Below, one piece after another: positions 56,934-64,000 of a stretch of 64,000 bases of DNA. The DNA comes from Maioricimonas rarisocia (GTDB lineage Bacteria > Planctomycetota > Planctomycetia > Planctomycetales > Planctomycetaceae), in NCBI RefSeq assembly GCF_007747795.1, contig NZ_CP036275.1, positions 620,001 through 684,000 on the forward strand, in the 5' to 3' direction. The notes beneath the pieces were generated by a model, which was given only the letters and a program-made list of their open reading frames with translations, did no database searches and was not told where the DNA came from. A program made the position numbers and the translations under genes. Position 1 is the stretch's first letter; each line of letters opens with the position of its first letter.

Positions 56934-57253
56934 GGAGCCTGTACCGGTGAGAGAAAAGGGGCAGCAATCGAGTATGCCCGAAATCCCGGAGCGCGAAAGG
57001 GGGCAATGGGGAAAAACGTCGGCTGTCCATCTGACTCGTGGCAGAGGATCTGTTGCTCGAAGCAGGTGGCCTGCTCCGCGTCGTCGTGGCTCGCTTGATC
57101 GCCGGTCGCCCTTGCTGTCGAGTCGTTTGATGCAGGTGTCGCAGATCATGCCCTCCCACCCAACGGGCTGGATGTGGTATCAGTTCTTCAGGCGGTGGCC
57201 GACGGGCGGCTGTCCGCAGCGCGCTTCCCATTTTCCCAGAGTGAGCCGACCCC
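56934..57253. other. 320-bp divergent intergenic region
   Basis: Between the carboxypeptidase-regulatory-like gene (minus) and the M24 peptidase gene (plus). I see no strong promoter, no gene and no repeat here. Confidence 0.35.
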
Positions 57254-58444
57254 GTGGCATTCGACGTCAGCACGATCCAGCAGGCGCTTCGCGACTTCGA
57301 CATCGACGCCTGGCTTCTGTACGACTTTCGCGGCTGCAACTCTCTGGCGTGCCGTGTGCTGGAGATCGACGAAGACGCGATCGGTTCGCGAAGATGGCTG
57401 TACCGGATTCCGGCAGAAGGTGAGCCGCACAAGCTGGTGCACCGGATCGAATCCGCGGCACTCGATCACCTTCCGGGTGGCAAGACGGTCTATCTGCGGT
57501 GGCAGGAGTTCGAAGCGGGTGTCGCCGACCTGGTGAAGGGGTTTGCACGTGTCGCGATGGAGTATTCGCCGCGGAACGCCAATCCCTATGTCGCCCGAGC
57601 CGATGCCGGCACCGTCGAGCTGGTGCGGGGAGAAGGGGCGGACGTCGTCTCGTCAGGCGACCTGGTGCAGTTGTTCGAGGCGGTCTGGGACGAACAGCAG
57701 TGGGAAATGCATCAGGAGGTGGCCGTTCACACGAACGCGGCGTTCGACATCGCGTGGGACTTCGTCGCGAAGCGCATCCGGGACGAAGGGGCTGCCGAAG
57801 AAGCCGCAGTCCGCGACGTCATCATGGATCACTTTGCGAAGAACGATCTGGTGACGTACCACCCGCCGATCGTCGGTCGGGGGCCACACAGTGGACTTCC
57901 GCATTACGAGACCGGGACCGGCGATGACACCCGCATTCGCGAAGGGGACTTCGTACTGATCGATCTGTGGGCGAAGCTCAACCGGCCGCGGTCCGTGTAC
58001 AGCGACCTGACGCGGACCGGCTATGTCGGCACCGATGTTCCCGGGAAGTACACCGAGATCTTTGAGATCGTTGCTGCAGCTCGGGACGCCGGCATTGCTC
58101 TCGTAAAGGACGCGTTCGCGCAGTCCCGACCGCTGCAGGGTTGGGAAGTCGATGACGCGGTCCGCAAGGTGATCGACGATGCTGGCTATGGTGACTTCTA
58201 CGGTCACCGGACCGGGCACAACATTGGTCAGGAGGTTCACGGCAACGGCGCGCACATGGACAACCTGGAAACGCACGAAGAGCGACTCGTCCTGCCGCGA
58301 ACCTGCTTCTCGATCGAGCCGGGAATTTACCTGCCCGAGTTCGGCGTCCGCAGCGAAGTGGATGTCTACATCGATGCGGAGGGTGGCGTCCACGTCACCG
58401 GTGGCGAACTGCAGACGGCCGTGGTCCCGATTCTGGCAAGGTGA
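57254..58444 (+). CDS. M24 family metallopeptidase (Xaa-Pro-type)
   Basis: A 396-residue cytoplasmic protein with an N-terminal creatinase-like domain (about 1-140) and the pita-bread M24 domain (150-396). The five metal ligands are all visible: Asp237 (LIDLWA), Asp251 (YSDLTRT), His322 (GHRTGHNIG), Glu355 (SIEPGIYL) and Glu368 (RSEVDVYI). M24 enzymes remove N-terminal residues next to Pro, or cleave related bonds. The first metal Asp is followed by LW where DxG is usual, so the substrate pocket may differ. GTG start; the upstream ribosome site is weak. Convergent with the methyltransferase gene. Confidence 0.92.
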   Translation: MAFDVSTIQQALRDFDIDAWLLYDFRGCNSLACRVLEIDEDAIGSRRWLYRIPAEGEPHKLVHRIESAALDHLPGGKTVYLRWQEFEAGVADLVKGFARVAMEYSPRNANPYVARADAGTVELVRGEGADVVSSGDLVQLFEAVWDEQQWEMHQEVAVHTNAAFDIAWDFVAKRIRDEGAAEEAAVRDVIMDHFAKNDLVTYHPPIVGRGPHSGLPHYETGTGDDTRIREGDFVLIDLWAKLNRPRSVYSDLTRTGYVGTDVPGKYTEIFEIVAAARDAGIALVKDAFAQSRPLQGWEVDDAVRKVIDDAGYGDFYGHRTGHNIGQEVHGNGAHMDNLETHEERLVLPRTCFSIEPGIYLPEFGVRSEVDVYIDAEGGVHVTGGELQTAVVPILAR

Positions 58445-58466
58445 GCCGGCTGCGGCGAAGCGGCAC

Positions 58467-59264
58467 TTAAGCCTGTTTGTGAACCTCGAGGGTCATCTGG
58501 TCGCCGAACCACCGCATGAAGGGGAGCAGCTTGAACATCTGGTGGTCCCAGCGTTCGAGCATGGGGCGGCGGCCGAAGAGCGACGACAGCTTGGCGATGA
58601 CGTGAAAACGGGTCACCTTCAGGTTGCCGAACCGCTCCCGCATGATGCGGAAGTCGGTGCCGTCCAGGTTCTTCTCTCCCGGGGCATCCTCGAAGTGCAT
58701 CGACCCGGTCGCCAGCGATTTGACCCCTTTGGGAAGGATCCAGGTGACCGGCGGTGAATTGCGCAGCAGGTCGCGAAACGGGGTCAGACGCGGCTCCCGA
58801 AAGACAGCCCAACCACCCGGCTTGAGAACGCGATAAATCTCGTCGACGCAGGTCTGGGTGTCGACGTGGTGAATAATGTCGATCCCGACGGCGGCGTCGA
58901 ATGTGGCATCGTCGAATTCAAGCGCCTCAGCCGGTTGCTGGTGAAACGTCGCTCGGTCGGTCAGGTCGAACCGTCGAGCCAGCTCCCGGGACGTCTCCAC
59001 GCATTTCCGGGACAAATCGATGCCATCCACCTGGTAACCCAGGCTGGCATAGATCAGCGCGTCGCGACCGTATCCTGATCCGACAACCAGCAGTCGCTTG
59101 CCCGGCTCGACCCGCTCGGCGACTTTCGAATAGGCCGACCAGTACGGACACCAGGGACCGAAGCGTGGCTTCTGGTAATGGTCCAGTCTGACCGAATCGA
59201 GATCGAACTCGCGGTTGTCGAACTTCTGCTGCTGGGCCTCGTAGACGTCGATCTGCTGGCTCAT
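58467..59264 (-). CDS. Class I SAM-dependent methyltransferase
   Basis: A 265-residue protein with a Rossmann methyltransferase fold. Motif I is VGSGYGRD (61-68), the acidic end of strand beta-2 is Asp83 (GIDLS), and motif IV-like AAVGIDIIHHV comes later, followed by YRVLKPGGWAVF. The substrate is unknown; the N-terminal arm (1-45) with YEAQQQKFDN and a C-terminal helix WFGDQMTLEVHK are the parts that would define it. Type 11 methyltransferases have this layout. ATG at 59264 is used instead of a TTG 15 bases upstream. It is convergent with the M24 gene. Confidence 0.9.
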   Translation of the reverse strand: MSQQIDVYEAQQQKFDNREFDLDSVRLDHYQKPRFGPWCPYWSAYSKVAERVEPGKRLLVVGSGYGRDALIYASLGYQVDGIDLSRKCVETSRELARRFDLTDRATFHQQPAEALEFDDATFDAAVGIDIIHHVDTQTCVDEIYRVLKPGGWAVFREPRLTPFRDLLRNSPPVTWILPKGVKSLATGSMHFEDAPGEKNLDGTDFRIMRERFGNLKVTRFHVIAKLSSLFGRRPMLERWDHQMFKLLPFMRWFGDQMTLEVHKQA

Positions 59265-59446
59265 GGCCGATTTTCTCAAGGAAAGTCGCTGCAGCGGGAT
59301 CCGGGGAGGGACGGAACTGCAGGGAGGGGAGGCAGCAACTCACTCATTGAGGCATGCCGTGTCGGTCGCGGGCGATCCGCGGACCGTTCGGTTCTACGGA
59401 CACGATCCCGCACGAAGGATGCAGGACCGTGCCCCTGGATCGATGA

Positions 59447-60331
59447 TTACTTCTTCCGGAAGTCTCCCGCTTCGAAGTCGGCGCGGGCTTTCTTCTCCTG
59501 TGCGGCAGAGACTTCGGGATTCGGGCTGGCATCGACTTCGATGTCTCCCCGGATCCACTTCACCGCCCGGGTGATCGATTCGAGAAAGGCCGGGTTGGTC
59601 CAGGTCGACTCGTTGTGCCCCAGGTTGTTGAAGTACACCTTTCCGTCGCCGTAGTTCTTGATCCAGCAGAGCGGCACGTGGTAGCCGTGCTCGGTGTTGA
59701 CCGGACTGTTCGTCGGGCTCTTCGAGTAGTCCAGGCTCATGAGCACGCGGACTTTTTCCGGCTGCCAGTGACGGTACATGTAAATCTCGTCGCGGATGAC
59801 GAACTCCTTGCCGAATGGAGCCACGAGCGGATTGTCCGGCTCGTGGACGGTGAAGGTGTTCGTCGAGCCGGCGTTCCACGGGTGACCGATGAACGTTCCA
59901 CCGATCATGTCCCAGTACGGTTCGTAGTTGTGGTAGGTGTCGGCGGCAGAGTGAAACCCGAGCACGCCGTGTCCCGGCTGCCGCAGCCATTCGTTGAAGA
60001 AGTAGTCGCGATCCTCCTCGGCGATGGGGAGGTCGCCGGTGGTGTAGAACGCAACGATGTCGTAGTTCTGCAGATTCTCGCGGGTGAAATCGGCGGCGGC
60101 GTCCTGCGTACAGTCGACCTCGAACAGGCCGGTCTGCTGACCCAGCTGGATCATCGCGATCTCAGAGGGGGCCAGCTTGTTGTCCTTACGACGCACGGCC
60201 CCGTGCATGAAGCCTTTGCTCTGTGTCACGAACAGGACGCGCGAGGGCTTCTCGGCGGCGCGGGCACTGACCGGCAGAGCGGCGGTGAAACTGAGCAGCA
60301 CCGCAAACGAGAGGAATCGGCGTCGATGCAT
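59447..60331 (-). CDS. Exported ThuA-domain protein
   Basis: A 294-residue protein. Signal peptide about 1-26 with an RRR start (possibly Tat-like), then a ThuA domain, which belongs to the class I amidotransferase-like fold: VLFVTQSKGFMHGAV, IVAFYTTGDLP, GVLGFHSAAD, GGTFIGHPW and YGDGKVYFNNLGHN. ThuA proteins are common in planctomycetes and have been linked to sugar breakdown, but the reaction is unclear. The frame extends upstream to 60802; ATG at 60331 gives the signal peptide. Divergent from the Nudix gene. Confidence 0.93.
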   Translation of the reverse strand: MHRRRFLSFAVLLSFTAALPVSARAAEKPSRVLFVTQSKGFMHGAVRRKDNKLAPSEIAMIQLGQQTGLFEVDCTQDAAADFTRENLQNYDIVAFYTTGDLPIAEEDRDYFFNEWLRQPGHGVLGFHSAADTYHNYEPYWDMIGGTFIGHPWNAGSTNTFTVHEPDNPLVAPFGKEFVIRDEIYMYRHWQPEKVRVLMSLDYSKSPTNSPVNTEHGYHVPLCWIKNYGDGKVYFNNLGHNESTWTNPAFLESITRAVKWIRGDIEVDASPNPEVSAAQEKKARADFEAGDFRKK

Positions 60332-60479
60332 GGCGTCGTCTTTCCTGGACTCAACTGCGAAGGTAGGGACTGTGATCGGACTCGCTCGCCCGCGACATGT
60401 GAATCCGTATGATAGCCGGGGCAGGGAACCGAGAACAAATCGAAAGGCGTGCGTGACGGCAGACTCGCACGAGTGAACG

Positions 60480-61016
60480 ATGGCAGCCGAATCCGGACAA
60501 CAGGGTGAGCGGAAGATCCTCGCAGAGGGGAAGTTCCTCCGGCTGGTCCATGACAATGGCTGGGAATTTGCCGAGCGGGTGAACTCCAGCGGCGTCGTGG
60601 CCGTGGTTGCGACGACCGACGCCGGCGAAATTGTGATCACCGAGCAGTACCGTCCCGCCGTCCGCCAGAACGTCATCGACTTGCCTGCCGGCCTGGCCGG
60701 GGACATCGAAGGAGAAGAGGACGAGGCTCTCAGCCGGGCCGCCGAGCGGGAACTTCTCGAAGAGACCGGTTTCGAATCCGACGGCATGACCGAACTGTTC
60801 ACCGGTCCGCCTTCTGCCGGGATGAGCAGCGAGCAGGTGACGTTCTTCCGTGCCGGGCGGATTACTCGCGTTCACGACGGCGGCGGCGATCACAGCGAGG
60901 ACATCACGGTGCATCTGGTGCCGGTGGCCGACGCATGGGACTGGCTCACCGAGAAGGCGGGACCGGAGCGGAGCATCGATCCTAAGGTTTTTTGTGGACT
61001 GTACTTCGCCAGGTGA
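60480..61016 (+). CDS. Nudix hydrolase (ADP-ribose-pyrophosphatase type)
   Basis: A 178-residue cytoplasmic Nudix protein. The Nudix box shows as an REL-LEETGF core (residues 90-98, with Glu94 and Glu95), though the spacing to the first Gly has a small insertion (GLAGDIEGEEDEAL). EQYRPA and LPAGLAG resemble ADP-ribose pyrophosphatases. It would hydrolyse a nucleoside-diphosphate-linked compound. Weak ribosome site. It is followed by a repeat-rich intergenic region. Confidence 0.92.
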   Translation: MAAESGQQGERKILAEGKFLRLVHDNGWEFAERVNSSGVVAVVATTDAGEIVITEQYRPAVRQNVIDLPAGLAGDIEGEEDEALSRAAERELLEETGFESDGMTELFTGPPSAGMSSEQVTFFRAGRITRVHDGGGDHSEDITVHLVPVADAWDWLTEKAGPERSIDPKVFCGLYFAR

Positions 61017-61034
61017 CATACCCGTTCCACCGGA

Positions 61035-61054
61035 GACAGACAGGAATGTCTGTC
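61035..61054. repeat. Hairpin repeat GACAGACA-GGAA-TGTCTGTC
   Basis: Perfect 8-bp stem with a GGAA loop, 18 bp after the Nudix stop. It pairs in sequence type with the hairpin at 61196-61215, whose loop is TTCC (the reverse complement of GGAA). The two lie in opposite orientation. Such hairpins are common short intergenic repeats in planctomycetes. Confidence 0.7.
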
Positions 61055-61195
61055 CCACTTTTGCGAGGTGGCTTTCCCGGAAGACTTGCGGCTGTGGCAC
61101 CCGGATCGCAGAGCATGGCATCCTGCGATCGGTCGCTCCTGCGGACGCACGCGGGCAAGCAGGCTTTCAGTGCTCCACCACATTCCGCCAGGTGG

Positions 61196-61215
61196 GGCAG
61201 GCATTCCTGCCTGCC
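61196..61215. repeat. Hairpin repeat GGCAGGCA-TTCC-TGCCTGCC
   Basis: Perfect 8-bp stem with a TTCC loop; inverted relative of 61035-61054. The stems share pattern but not exact bases, i.e. compensated. Together they border about 180 bp without a gene. A CCTGACGAAC unit (61240-61255) to the right matches the repeat at 23-38. Confidence 0.7.
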
Positions 61216-61297
61216 CTGATGCTCACCGACCCGGCAACTCCTGACGAACGCCGACACGCTTTGCTGCGTGACGGTTCGACTGCTCGTGCCGCGCAGC

Positions 61298-61870
61298 CTA
61301 CCGCGCCAGCGTCCCGCCGATCTGCTCATGAACATGCGGCGAATTGCGGATCACCAGCACGTGCAGCGGGCCGAAATACGTCATCCGTCCCTTGCCGCCG
61401 TTGGTCTGCCACGAGGCCGGCTCGATCGTCTGTTCGATCAGGCTGATCAACTGCTGAGCCCGGGCCAGTTCGACGGCGACCGCGGCATTGGCGCCTCCGG
61501 CCTGGCGTGACCGAACGCTTCTGATCTGCCGCGCCTGTTCCTGTCTCGCCCGGAGTTGCTCGCGGAGCAGCCGCATGCGGGCATGCTCGAGCCTGTCGCC
61601 GACGCGGTCTCGCGTGCGGACGATCTCCGATCCGGCCATTCCGCGGATCGATTCCGGCTGTCGCAATGCTTCGTGCAGTGCCACCAGATCGGGGACCACC
61701 TCGATTGGATCGTACGTCCGGCGACGGGCCATCTGCCACGTGAGTTCCGCGTGAACGTCGCGGATCGACTCAGCAGTCCAGGGGGCCGGCACGGGGACAA
61801 TCACCGGAGCTTGGGCGGTTCTTGCGTCCGGGCCGAGCAGGGCAACGTAGAGCAGCAGATGGGGAGACAT
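61298..61870 (-). CDS. Exported protein with secretin/STN-like C-terminus
   Basis: A 190-residue protein with a signal peptide (about 1-20). The middle is helical and Arg-rich (about 80-125). The C-terminus (about 138-190) has the pattern LIEQTIEPASWQTNGG ... LVIRNSPHVHEQI, which resembles the short STN/secretin-associated segment seen in many planctomycete proteins. That segment is usually found in proteins linked to type II/III secretion secretins; here it is alone. The ribosome site GAGGGAAG lies before the ATG at 61870. Function unknown. Confidence 0.7.
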   Translation of the reverse strand: MSPHLLLYVALLGPDARTAQAPVIVPVPAPWTAESIRDVHAELTWQMARRRTYDPIEVVPDLVALHEALRQPESIRGMAGSEIVRTRDRVGDRLEHARMRLLREQLRARQEQARQIRSVRSRQAGGANAAVAVELARAQQLISLIEQTIEPASWQTNGGKGRMTYFGPLHVLVIRNSPHVHEQIGGTLAR

Positions 61871-62159
61871 GGTTCGCTTCCCTCATTCGAGCGGTCCACT
61901 TCCATGACTCTACGCCCCGCGCGTCGGACGTACAACGGGGACGCGTGCACTGGCGGCACTTTCGGAGCGACGTTGAAGGGGGTGGGACGTGACACCCCCG
62001 TGGCTTCGCCCGCGTCGCTCACTCCAGCCACGGGCCCACGACCGACCCAGGAATCGGGCGGCGGCTTTCTCGAAAGACCGGGACCGTGTAGGCTGACCAA
62101 GGCATCGGCGAGTGCCGATGCGTGTGCCTGGCGATCTGCTCTTCCGGGGAGGTTCCACC

Positions 62160-63176
62160 GTGCGACTACTGCTGACCTGCCTGCTGCTGGCAAGCGGATC
62201 GATCTCCGTTGCCGCCGATCCGATTCAGGTGACCGAGACTGACGAACGGGTTTTCATCGAGACGTCTGCACTGAAGGCGCAGATCAACAAGCGGGGTTAC
62301 GTGACCGGCGTGTACCGGCAGACGTTCGTCGACAAGGCGACCGGCTTTCGCGACGCCGGCTTTGGACTCGATATCGCCGACTGGATCATGGAGCCCGGCA
62401 GCGACGAGGCGTACCGCGACCGGCTCGACGAGGAACTCGTTTACCGGTTCGGGAATCTCTATCACGGCGACCGTCCCAAGCGGAGCATCGAGGGCCCGCA
62501 GATCTGCACACAGGCGAAGGTGATGGACCCGCACGTCGTCCGCGGGAAGGACTTCGTCGCGGTGCGACAGCAGTTCCGCTACCGCACCGCCGCGCCGGGC
62601 AAGAAGACGGGCTCGCTCTGGACGCAGTGGATCGTCTTTCCGCAGGGGAAGCGATACTTCATCTCGATGGACCGGATCGACGCCGTCAACGACAGCGACG
62701 CCATGTTCCTGCGTGTCGACATGCCGGGCCACATCCGTCACTCAGACGGTGATACCTTCGAGAAGATCTACCTCAGCTATCACGGCGAGATTCCTTCGAG
62801 CGAGTTCTTCGAAGACTTCGCACCCGATGCGAAGTTCAACTACCGCCGGGACTCCAATCCGGTGCCGGAGCGGTTCATCCGCGCCTATCGGCTTCGCGAT
62901 CCGGAGACCGGCCGGCAGGGGCCATGGCTGGCCGGAATGACGCTCGATCCCGACGTGGTCCACGAAGCCTGGTGTCACCAGCGGGGCTACGTCTGCATGA
63001 TCGAGGAGTTCGGCGGACGGCCGGTCAAAGCGGGGGAGTCGTTCAGCGCAGCGTTCATCGTCGGCTACTTCGACAGCATCGACGAGATGCACCGCGTCTA
63101 CGACGAACACCACGGGACGACCGGTCTGACGGTCACCGCAGACGGCTGGAAGCTGACCGGACCGGCGGTCGACTGA
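62160..63176 (+). CDS. Exported protein of unknown function
   Basis: A 338-residue protein. Signal peptide about 1-19 (VRLLLTCLLLASGS), then a mixed beta-rich body with ADWIMEPGSDEAYRDRL, RQQFRYRT, TQWIVFPQGKRYFISMDRID and GQWLAGMTL-type stretches. No family recognised. The beta-rich look and the conserved aromatic positions suggest a carbohydrate-active or binding fold, but this is a guess. GTG at 62160 is chosen because GGGAGG sits six to seven bases before it; the frame is open further upstream to 62112. It is convergent with the dehydrogenase gene at the right edge. Confidence 0.75.
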   Translation: MRLLLTCLLLASGSISVAADPIQVTETDERVFIETSALKAQINKRGYVTGVYRQTFVDKATGFRDAGFGLDIADWIMEPGSDEAYRDRLDEELVYRFGNLYHGDRPKRSIEGPQICTQAKVMDPHVVRGKDFVAVRQQFRYRTAAPGKKTGSLWTQWIVFPQGKRYFISMDRIDAVNDSDAMFLRVDMPGHIRHSDGDTFEKIYLSYHGEIPSSEFFEDFAPDAKFNYRRDSNPVPERFIRAYRLRDPETGRQGPWLAGMTLDPDVVHEAWCHQRGYVCMIEEFGGRPVKAGESFSAAFIVGYFDSIDEMHRVYDEHHGTTGLTVTADGWKLTGPAVD

Positions 63177-63182
63177 TCGACA

Positions 63183-64000
63183 CTACGTACCGGTCGGCTC
63201 GGTGCTGCCGGGCGGAATGGCGTCTCCCATTGCGGCAAACATGTCGTCGAACCCCGGCTTGAATACGTTGCCGACAAGAATGTCGACAACCAGTTGCTTG
63301 TAGTGGGGGTACGTCCGCAGGAAGTCTCCAAAGCTGAAGTCGGGGGCGTAGAAGGCGTAGACGAGCCTCCGGAAGTTTTCGACTCCTTCCGAGTACTCCG
63401 CCCGCCATGCTCCCAGCCGCTCTCCGGAGAGGTCGTTGGCCTCGAGTGCTTCGTGCGCCGCGTCGGCCGCGTATTCGCCCGACTTGAGAGCCAGGTGAAC
63501 TCCGGAGGAGTAGACCGGGTCGACGAAGCTGGACGCATCCCCGACGGCGACCCAGCCGGGGCCGGCAGACTGCGTCGACTTGTAGGAGTAGTCTTTGGTC
63601 GTGTGGTAACCGGTGTGCTGCGTGGCCTTTTCGAGCCGCTTCTGCAGCGCAGGGCAGCGCTCGAGCTCGCGGTTGTACGCCTCCTCGGCGGAGACGCCGC
63701 CGCCGAACATGTAGTCGAGGTTGCCGGTGCAGCCGACGCTGACGATGTCTTCACGCAGCGGGATGTACCAGAACCAGCTTTTCTTCCCTTCGGTCTGCAG
63801 GACGATGGTTGCCCCTTCATCCTTGCCGGGATCGCGCTGGGCCCCTTTCCAGTAAGTCCAGACGGTTGCCTTCTTCAGGTGCGGATCAGGAACCTTCAGG
63901 CCGAGCCGGTTGATAAGGAAGGCGGACTGGCCGCTGGCGTCGGCGACAACTTTGCTGCGGATCTCGCGGACCTCGGCGGTGGCTGCATCGCGGCCGATCT
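63183..64000 (-). CDS. Flavin-dependent dehydrogenase/tryptophan-halogenase-like protein, 5' end missing
   Basis: The reading frame runs from the stop at 63183 through the right edge, giving 271 codons of the C-terminal part; the start is beyond 64000. Visible are KVVADASGQSAFL, WFWYIPLRED and GWVAVGDASSFVDPVYSSGVHLA, the last typical of the FAD-binding end of geranylgeranyl-reductase-like and tryptophan-halogenase-like flavoproteins. These enzymes use FADH2 or FAD to reduce or halogenate substrates. Which of the two cannot be told without the N-terminal FAD motif (GxGxxG) and any WxWxIP signature. An internal ATG at 63710 should not be used as start. Confidence 0.9.
   Translation of the reverse strand, partial: IGRDAATAEVREIRSKVVADASGQSAFLINRLGLKVPDPHLKKATVWTYWKGAQRDPGKDEGATIVLQTEGKKSWFWYIPLREDIVSVGCTGNLDYMFGGGVSAEEAYNRELERCPALQKRLEKATQHTGYHTTKDYSYKSTQSAGPGWVAVGDASSFVDPVYSSGVHLALKSGEYAADAAHEALEANDLSGERLGAWRAEYSEGVENFRRLVYAFYAPDFSFGDFLRTYPHYKQLVVDILVGNVFKPGFDDMFAAMGDAIPPGSTEPTGT

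Noticed and set aside
59447-60802. Long upstream extension of the ThuA gene to 60802
   Set aside because: The extra 157 residues overlap the divergent Nudix gene and are not family-like; the signal peptide begins at 60331.
61106-61121. TGGCAC-n5-TCGCA resembling a sigma-54 -24/-12 promoter
   Set aside because: The -12 element has a mismatch in the invariant part, it lies in a repeat-like region and no plus-strand gene follows.
62112-62159. Upstream start of the exported protein at 62160
   Set aside because: Would add 16 residues before a clean signal peptide; GGGAGG supports the GTG at 62160.

Overview
This window (about 63% GC by eye) reads as chromosome of a planctomycete, probably of the Planctomycetaceae/Planctomycetales. 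The signs are a DUF1559 prepilin-like protein, a long MoxR/DUF58/BatA-VWA/DUF4175 gene cluster with tandem HtrA proteins, a Ser/Thr kinase with a zinc ribbon and an extracytoplasmic domain, PQQ-repeat and carboxypeptidase-regulatory-like secreted proteins, a ThuA-domain protein, and many exported proteins without a recognised family. I saw no phage, integrase, transposase, CRISPR array, tRNA or rRNA. The window looks like ordinary chromosome with a few dispersed short repeats.

Layout. 1-2.0 kb: a 123-bp direct repeat in two copies, a Tat-type exported protein and a Flp-pilin-like protein with its own promoter and terminator. 2.06-9.4 kb: metabolic enzymes, namely a DapA-family lyase/aldolase with an unusual C-terminal tail, a DUF1559 protein, a Cys-rich exported protein, a NagB-like/PIG-L fusion divergent from a stand-alone PIG-L deacetylase, and a GNAT-nitrilase fusion. 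9.4-10.2 kb: a non-coding stretch with three hairpins ending in a strong terminator, a candidate small RNA. 10.2 kb: a degenerate PilZ protein.

10.66-29.26 kb: eleven co-directional minus-strand genes with gaps of about 110 bp or less, running MoxR ATPase, DUF58, BatA/VWA, a second VWA protein, DUF4175-like, a Gln-rich coiled-coil protein, an exported protein, an NPCBM protein, then three HtrA-like proteins in tandem. Only the first HtrA keeps His-Asp-Ser. The second has Ala at the Ser position. The third has lost all three residues and is fused to an alpha/beta-hydrolase that also lacks its nucleophile. This cluster is the most striking part of the window. The likely logic is an AAA+ chaperone and VWA module acting with envelope proteins and one protease plus two probable pseudoproteases, but that is inference.

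29.8-35.6 kb: a membrane Ser/Thr kinase with a solute-binding-like outer domain, a sulfatase-like protein without the sulfatase signature, a PSP1/RicT-like protein, csrA with a near-consensus promoter, and an exported thioredoxin-like CxxC protein. 35.8-45.3 kb: a 1517-residue PQQ/BamB-like propeller protein, an AglD/LPG-synthase-type membrane protein, an EVE protein, a succinylglutamate desuccinylase/aspartoacylase-family protein and a YjhG-type xylonate dehydratase. 45.8-51.3 kb: a multi-pass membrane sigma-54 activator, then AroDE with atypical active-site residues coupled to a zinc-ribbon membrane protein, and a 72-residue membrane protein. 51.7-64 kb: a SnoaL-like exported protein, a Gly-rich/RPGIG-repeat TPR protein, a carboxypeptidase-regulatory-like protein, an M24 peptidase, a methyltransferase, a ThuA protein, a Nudix hydrolase, a repeat-rich spacer, two exported proteins and the C-terminal part of a flavin-dependent dehydrogenase/halogenase-like gene that runs off the right edge.
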